Assembly: GCA_905221605.1 (NCBI GenBank) | Contig: CAJNDS010002131.1 | Span: forward strand, 261,001-325,000 | DNA from: Symbiodinium natans | Lineage: Eukaryota; Sar; Dinophyceae; Suessiales; Symbiodiniaceae | Direction of reading: 5' to 3' | Length of the DNA: 64,000 nucleotides | Shown: piece after piece, positions 58,627 to 64,000 of the stretch | Layout of the letters: each line of letters begins with the position of its first letter | How positions within the stretch are numbered: the first letter of the stretch is position 1 | Notes under the pieces: generated by a model | The model's input: only the letters and a program-made list of their open reading frames with translations | Database searches by the model: none | Told to the model about the DNA's origin: nothing | Program-made: the position numbers and the translations under genes

Positions 58627-59248
58627 TTTTGAAGCACGCTTGGTACGGCTTAAAAAAAGCGGGGGGGGTTGGGGGGGGGCGCAGCCCCCCCCCCCATTTG
58701 CAAACACCCTGCTCACATGATGGGTGTCAACAAGTTTCTTGGGCTTTGAAGCACGCTCTGCACGGCTTAAAAAAAGCGGGGGGGTTGGGGGGGGCGCAGC
58801 CCCCCCCCATTTGCAAACACAATGCTCACACGATGTTTTTCAACTAGTTTCTTGGGCTTTGAAGCACGCTTGGTACGGCTTAAAAAAAGCGGGGGGGGTT
58901 GGGGGGGGCGCAGCCCCCCCCCCCATTTGCAAACACCCTGCTCACATGATGGGTGTCAACAAGTTTCTTGGGCTTTGAAGCACGCTCTGCACGGCTTAAA
59001 AAAAGCGGGGGGGGGGGGGGGGGCAGCTCCCCCCCCATTTGCAAACACAATGCTCACACGATGTTTTTCAACTAGTTTCTTGGGCTTTGAAGCACGCTTG
59101 GTGCGGCTTAAAAGAAGCGTGGGGGGGTCACGCTCTGCACGGCTCAAAAAAAGAGGCGGGGGGGTTTGGGGGGGCGCAGCCCCCCCCCCCCCACTTGCAA
59201 ACACAATGTTTTTTCAACTAGTTTCTTGGGCTTTGAAGCACGCTTGGT
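58627..59248. repeat. ~115-bp satellite, copy 2
   Basis: Near-identical to the end of copy 1, including the truncated last unit, and fused again to a TTTAGGG array at the same satellite position. Confidence 0.93.
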
Positions 59249-59355
59249 TAGGGTTTAGGGTTTAGGGTTTAGGGTTTAGGGTTTAGGGTTTAGGGTTTAG
59301 GGTTTAGGGTTTAGGGTTTAGGGTTTATGGGGTTTAGGGTTTAGGGTTTAGGGCG
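59249..59355. repeat. TTTAGGG array
   Basis: Begins at the same CGCTTGG|TTAGGG junction as the array at 58409. Confidence 0.93.
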
Positions 59356-59476
59356 TGCCAAACGGGAGCGCGCTTTGGGAGCGCGCGGTAGTCTGCAGAC
59401 CTACCCACCCCAAAACCGCCCACTTACAACTCTCAAGAAGTTAAGACCTTTTATTTTTTTACAAGCCATCACATGA

Positions 59477-60210
59477 GTCAGCACTCACGCCCTTTTTGGG
59501 GATTTCCACAAGGTGTGTGGACCAGGCGCAAAGCTGCGGCAGACGGAAACGAGGCAGGGTCCGTGAAGACAGCTTGGGTTGGCGCGAAGGGGCTATGAAG
59601 GGATGGGCCAGGAACGGACAAAGGCAGCGAGGCTTGGTTGGCGCGAAGGGGCTCCAGCCAGGAAGAACACACAGTGAACAGCTTGGGTTGGGCAGAGCGC
59701 CACGGAAACAGGGCTGGTGTGGCGGATAGCTTGGCTTGGCGCGAAGGGGGTAAGGTGGGGTGCCGGGCCAGGGTCAGGACCAGGCACAAAGTTGCAGCAA
59801 ACGGAGCGAGGCAATACAGATTGGGCTGGCGCGAAGGGGCTAAAGCCCCCCGAAAAAGAACACAAACTGGTGCGCGGACAGCTTGGCTTGGCGCAAGGGG
59901 GTAAGATGACTCGAACAGGCCGGGTCAGGGTCAAGGAGTCAGCGCTCACGCCCTTTTTGGGGAATTCCACAAGGTTCGTGGACCAGGCGCAAAGCTGCAG
60001 CAGACGGAAACGGAACAGAGAAAGGCAGGGAGGCTTGGTTGGCGCGAAGGGGCTCCAGCCAGGAAGAACACACAGTGAACAGCTTGGGTTGGGCAGAGCG
60101 CCACGGAAACAGGGCTGGTGTGGCGGATAGCTTGGCTTGGCGCGAAGGGGGTAAGGTGGGGTGCCGGGCCAGGGTCAGGACCAGGCACAAAGTTGCAGCA
60201 AATGGAAGTG
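59477..60210. repeat. ~460-bp tandem duplication with GGCGCGAAGGGG subrepeats
   Basis: AGTCAGC(A/G)CTCACGCCCT occurs at 59477 and 59937. The first copy has an extra ~190 bp (about 59790-59936). Subunits of ~60-95 bp carry TTGGCGCGAAGGGG. Opposing long frames result. Confidence 0.85.
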
Positions 60211-60214
60211 AGGC

Positions 60215-60358
60215 GGTAGGGCAGGGCCAGGGCCAGCAGGGCCAGGGCCAGGGCCAGAACCAGGGCCAGGGCCAGGGCCAGGGCCAGGGCCAAGGCCAGG
60301 GCAAGGGCCAGGGCCAAGGGCCAGGGCCAGGGAGCAGGCCAGGCCAGGCCAGGGCAAA
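60215..60358. repeat. (GGGCCA)n hexanucleotide repeat
   Basis: About 20 units, slightly degenerate. Confidence 0.93.
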
Positions 60359-60550
60359 AGGGAGTTTTTTGGCCAGAGCCCTGCCTGCCCCAACAAAACG
60401 GCCCCTGGTCCCCTCAGCGCAGCGGACGGGGGTTGGGACCCAGGGGTCTCCAGGGGCCTTCCCAGGGGGCCTCCCAATGCAGGAGCCAAGAATGTGCGCG
60501 GACAGCTTGGGGTTTAGGGTAATATAATATAATACAGTGACTACTGCTGT

Positions 60551-60653
60551 CTCGGCCTGTGCCTGCCTGGAGGGTAAGCTGCCTGGAGGCCAGCTCGGTC
60601 GCCCGCCTGGGGCTCCCTCGCAGGGTCTCACTGAGCGCTCGACCAGCGCCCGC
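60551..60653 (-). CDS. candidate coding exon, Arg/Leu/Ser-rich
   Basis: Acceptor TTTTGGGGTAG before a ~34-codon frame including GRALSETLRGSPRRATELAS. A TTTAGGG tract begins ~40 bp to the right. Donor unresolved, so the lower boundary is approximate. Confidence 0.35.
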
Positions 60654-60687
60654 CTACCCCAAAAGACAAGAGAGTGGGGTGGCGGGC

Positions 60688-60822
60688 GGGTTTAGGGTTT
60701 AGGGTTTAGGGGGTTTAGGGTTTAGGGTTTATTTAGGGTTTAGGGTCTAAGGTTTAGGGTTTAGGGTTCAGGGTTCAGGGTTCAGGGTTCAGGGTTTAGG
60801 GTTTAGGGTTTAGGGTTTAGGG
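60688..60822. repeat. TTTAGGG/TTCAGGG array
   Basis: Mixed variants with a run of TTCAGGG in the middle; followed by a TTCC tract. Confidence 0.9.
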
Positions 60823-60935
60823 TTCCTTCCTTCCTTCTTTCCTTCCTTCCCTCCTTCCTTCCTTTCTGCCTTCCTTCCTTTGGTCATTCTTCCTTCCTTC
60901 CTTCCTTTCTTCCTGTCTTTCTTTCCTTCTTTCCT
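60822..60935. repeat. (TTCC)n polypyrimidine tract
   Basis: Pyrimidine-only for most of its length; a second tract lies at 61478-61645. Confidence 0.93.
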
Positions 60936-61099
60936 GCTAAAACCTACAAGAAATAACGCTTTCCTATGAAAATACAGAGGGAATTACGGCTTTTCGTACG
61001 AAAAACCACGAAAATGCATCAAATCCTTTAAAAAATATAGAGGGAATGGTGGTTTTCTTAGGACAAACCAAGAAAATCGACAAAAAAACCAAAAAATAG

Positions 61100-61475
61100 G
61101 CCCTCCCCTCAAAACGCTTGGAAACTTTACGGGAGTTTAGGGGCCTCGAGAAACTTAGAAACTTTAGGTGAGTTTAAGGGCCTCAGATTGCTCAGAGACG
61201 TTAAGGGAGTTTAGGGGCCTCAAGAAACCGAGAAACTTTAAGAGGGTTCAGGGGCGTGAAAACACTTCGAGACTTTAAGGGAGTTTAGGGGCCTCAAAAC
61301 GCTTAGAGACTAGGGGCATCAGGGAACTTAGAAGCTTTACGTGAGTTTATGGGCCTCAAAACACTTTTTAGAGACTTCAAGGACGTTTAGGGGCCTCAAA
61401 ACGCCTAGAGACTTCAATGAAGTTTAGGAGCTTCAAGAAACTTAGCAACTTTAAGTTAGTTAAGGGGCCTCAGAT
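61100..61475. repeat. ~62-bp tandem repeat GGGAGTTTAGGGGCCTCAA
   Basis: About six units of GAAACTTTA, GGGAGTTTAGGGGCCTC and AAACGCTTAGAG. Each contains one telomere-like TTTAGGGG. Confidence 0.85.
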
Positions 61476-61477
61476 TG

Positions 61478-61740
61478 CTTCCTTCCTTCCTTCCTTCCTT
61501 CCTTCCTTCCTTCCTTCCTTCCTGCCCTCCCTCCCTCCTTCCTTCCTTCCTTCCTTCCTTCCTTCTTGCCCTCCCTCCTTCCTTCCTTCCTTCCTTCCTG
61601 CCTTCCGTCCCTCCCTTCCTCCTCCCTTCCCTCTTGTCCTCCTATCTGAAAAAGGAAAGTTTTTTTTTGATTGGAGAAAAGTTTTTTTTGATTGGAAAAA
61701 AGTTTTTTCTTGATTGGAAAAAAGTTTTTTTTTGATTGGC
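61478..61740. repeat. (CTTC)n tract then TTTTTTGATTGGAAAAAAG minisatellite
   Basis: Pyrimidine tract to 61645, then four units of the minisatellite, inverted relative to 57368-57560. Confidence 0.9.
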
Positions 61741-61894
61741 ATCCCGTGAACCTGACACACGAACCGCTCAAAGCTCGGGAAAGTTACGCCCAAAAACCTT
61801 CAAACCGCATTCCCCATAACACACCCCCAAAGCAGCAGAAGTCCTATAGCCCTGCCCGTACAACCAACCCTAAACCCCAAACCTCCTCACCTAC

Positions 61895-61945
61895 CCTCTG
61901 AGCTTTAGAGGAGGCACGTGTCATTGTGCTTTGCGATGAGTCCTG
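61895..61945 (-). CDS. coding exon, unknown gene
   Basis: Acceptor ATCCTGTTCAG, 17 codons QDSSQSTMTRASSKAQR, strong donor AGG|GTAGGTGAGG. Both borders are conventional, unlike most of the window. Confidence 0.48.
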
Positions 61946-62429
61946 CTGAACAGGATGCGATAAGTTTGCGTTTCTGTCTTCGGGTTTGGGGTAGAGCTTA
62001 GGGCTTAGGGGCCTAGGGATTAGGGCTTCTTCCCGGCGCTTCTTTGGGCTGAGCGGTTAGTGTTCTGTTCACCCTAAACCCGAAACCCTAAACCCTAAAC
62101 CCTGAACCGGGGGGGGGGGGGTGGTGGTGTTTAATTTTAAGGGTCTTCGATTCGGAGGGGCAACTGCCAGGAAGCAAATGCTCAAACCCTCAAACCCTCT
62201 AAAACCCTAAAAAGCCTAAAACCCCAATACACCCTCAAATCCTAAACCCTCAAACCCTAAAAAGCCTAAAACCCTTAAATCCTAAAGCCCTACAACCCTA
62301 AAACCCTTTGGCTGGCACAGGGCCTCGGACTTTGGGACTGAAACCCTAAACCCTGAACCCTGAACCCTGAACCCTAAACCCTAAACCCTAAACCCTAAAA
62401 CCTAAACCCTAACCCTAAATCTGCCGCAC

Positions 62430-62466
62430 TCCGGGAGTCAAAGCCCCCCAACGCGTGACAACCTCC
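62430..62466 (-). CDS. candidate coding exon
   Basis: Acceptor GCGTCTCAG, 12 codons GGCHALGGFDSR, donor A|GTGCGG. CCCTAAA tract on the left. Confidence 0.35.
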
Positions 62467-62608
62467 CTGAGACGCCCCTTAAGCCTTGGGATGTTTCCCC
62501 TTATACTAACAGCATAGGGTTTGGGGTTTAGGCAGTTTAGGGTTTAGGGTCTAGGGTTTAAGGTTTAGGGCTTAGGTTTAGGGTTTAGGATTTAGGGTTT
62601 AGGCCTTA

Positions 62609-62714
62609 GGGATGTTCCCCCGTATACTAACAGTCCGTAATTGGGATTATAGTGGGGGGAACTAGAGTACTAGAGGCCCTAGTAAGGACCTGTTGGCTTT
62701 AGGGGGGACATCCC
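62609..62714. mobile_element. MITE-B element
   Basis: GGGATGTTCCCCCGTATACT then AACAGTCCGTAATTGGGATT at left; CTAGTAAGGACCTGTTGGCT then GGGGGGACATCCC at right. A left-end fragment of the same family is at 62488-62513. Confidence 0.75.
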
Positions 62715-62854
62715 AAGTTAAACCCCTCAAGTTTCCCTAAACCCTAAACCCTAAACCCTAAACCCTAAACCCTAAACCCCTGCAGCCCCTTTGAATCACT
62801 TCAGAAGCGCCTCAAACCCGCTTGAAGCCCCTTTTTCAAACCCCTGAATAAACA

Positions 62855-62978
62855 CCCTAAGCCCTAAACCCTAAATCCTAAACCCTAAACCCTAAACCCT
62901 AAACCCTAAACCCTAAACCCTAAACCCTAAACCCTAAACCCTAAACCCTAAACCCTAAACCCTAAACCCTAAACCCCG
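62855..62978. repeat. CCCTAAA array
   Basis: About 17 near-perfect heptamers. Confidence 0.92.
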
Positions 62979-63102
62979 TAACACCCTCAAAAGCCCCTTA
63001 AAGCCCCTTAGAAAACCCCCAAGCGCCCTCACAACCCCTTAAAGCCCCCATAAAGACCCTTGAGGTTCCCTGCGAACTCTCAAACCGTCACTTTGCGCAC
63101 AC

Positions 63103-63132
63103 CTGGCTGCGGGAGTTGTCAGGCTTTAGTGT
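63103..63132 (-). CDS. candidate micro-exon
   Basis: Acceptor GGAGCCCCAG, TLKPDNSRSQ, donor CAG|GTGTGC. Confidence 0.33.
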
Positions 63133-63364
63133 CTGGGGCTCCCAAGCTCCCAGCTAACATAGGCTCACCCAAAGGCCCAGGGTTTAGGGTTGAGACCAGG
63201 GTCTAGGCTTCAGGGTTTAGGGTTCAGGGCTTGAACTAAGTTAGCCAGTCCGGATCGATCCGCCCTAAACCCAACAAACTGCTCGTGCCGCTCACACAAA
63301 TGCAATAACCCTAATCCACGTTGCAACCGGAGTTGGGAGTTGGGACTGCTCCTCCAGAAGACAC

Positions 63365-63397
63365 CCGCGTCACCACGATCCTCTGGCGGGTGGCGGG
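63365..63397 (-). CDS. candidate micro-exon
   Basis: Acceptor CCCAAAAG, PATRQRIVVTR, donor CGG|GTGTCT. A 61-codon plus-strand frame also covers it, so the strand is inferred from the neighbours. Confidence 0.33.
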
Positions 63398-63627
63398 CTT
63401 TTGGGAAGTACGAGCTGGTATGAGTATACTCTTACGGTCCCCGCAACGGCTGTCGACCTTTGTAACTCAACTGCCAAGAGTTGCACTTTACCCCAAACCC
63501 TCATGATCTTTACCAACGAACTATCATTGCCATATTCTACCTGTCCAACATGACACGAAGGTTCAGACTGTGAAAACCCAAAGACCCCAGGAGTGAAAAA
63601 AACGTAAGATCAATAGATTTGGAGGAA

Positions 63628-63752
63628 TAACCCTAAGCCCCAAGCCCTAAGCCCTAAACCCCAAGCCCTAACCCCTAAGCCCTAACCCCTAAGCCCTAAG
63701 CCCTGAACCCTAAGCCCTGAACCCTAAGCCCTGAACCCTAAGCCCTGAACTC
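63628..63752. repeat. CCCTAAG / CCCTGAA array
   Basis: Telomere-like heptamers in which CCCTAAG and CCCTGAA alternate, a variant pattern not seen elsewhere in the window. Confidence 0.9.
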
Positions 63753-64000
63753 AAAGGAAGCTTGAAAGGGCATCTGCTTTCCAGCAGTGGCAGCCTTTGG
63801 CAGCTCCAGGAGCGGAGCCGGGATCCGCAAACCCCGTAACCCTATGACAGCTTATACCGCGTCATACATATGGGCGGTTGTCCAAATCATGGTCCCAATA
63901 TAAGGGTCCCTATTATAGTACGGCACCTAATACTTGGGGTACCCCAAAAGGGATCATAATTTTGACAACCACCCATATGAGACATATGATATGCACATAG

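Noticed and set aside
59478-60631. Ala/Leu/Pro-rich minus frames of 100-230 codons as a secreted or structural protein
   Set aside because: They are produced by the duplicated GGCGCGAAGGGG repeats and the GGGCCA hexamer tract; plus frames are equally long.

Overview
The window looks like nuclear DNA of a eukaryotic alga, most likely a dinoflagellate (inference, about 0.75). Three things point there. Arabidopsis-type heptamer repeats (TTTAGGG/CCCTAAA) are scattered through most of the window in both orientations rather than sitting at one end. Coding sequence is cut into very short exons (about 25-115 nt) with GA-AG, GC-AG and GT-AG intron borders and short direct repeats at the junctions. One gene encodes a coiled-coil protein with a KAYCDKEM-type motif that I recall as abundant in dinoflagellate and perkinsid protein sets. 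No rRNA, tRNA, CRISPR array or bacterial-type operon was seen.

Main result: the long open frames are nearly all artefacts of tandem repeats. The real coding signal is in small unique islands between telomere-like tracts, almost all readable on the minus strand. From 43.6 down to 34.85 kb, eleven islands join in phase into a 903-nt coding sequence (300 residues plus a TAG stop). From 33.2 down to 26.0 kb a second, largely phase-compatible chain of about 13 exons follows (product unknown). Further isolated exon candidates run down to 2.6 kb, and another set lies at 56-63.4 kb. One strand carries everything, which fits a unidirectional gene cluster.

Layout: 0-7.5 kb, telomere-like tracts, a diverged tandem repeat (1.79-2.18 kb), three exon candidates and tetranucleotide microsatellites. 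7.6-10.8 kb, a block of nested satellites (21-bp palindromic unit, ~36-bp unit, 21-bp Glu-rich unit) with a ~1.06-kb tandem duplication. 10.9-43.6 kb, the minus-strand exon domain with telomere-repeat-rich introns and several families of small palindromic MITE-like elements. 43.9-49.4 kb, AT-rich satellites (GAATTAATT, a GAAATTAAA higher-order repeat, a 42-bp repeat). 50.4-55.5 kb, a 5-kb GAGCTC-rich dispersed-repeat domain without telomere-like tracts. 55.8-64 kb, telomere tracts again, a ~115-bp satellite twice fused to telomere arrays, duplicated GC-rich repeats, polypyrimidine tracts and minus-strand exon candidates.

Telomere-like tracts seem to be part of gene architecture here. In 6 of 10 introns of the best gene the sense strand has TTTAGGG next to the donor and CCCTAAA next to the acceptor, so the intron ends could pair. 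The heptamer also supplies GT donors (exon|GTTTAGG). Splice sites and reading frames were worked out by eye and need transcript evidence.
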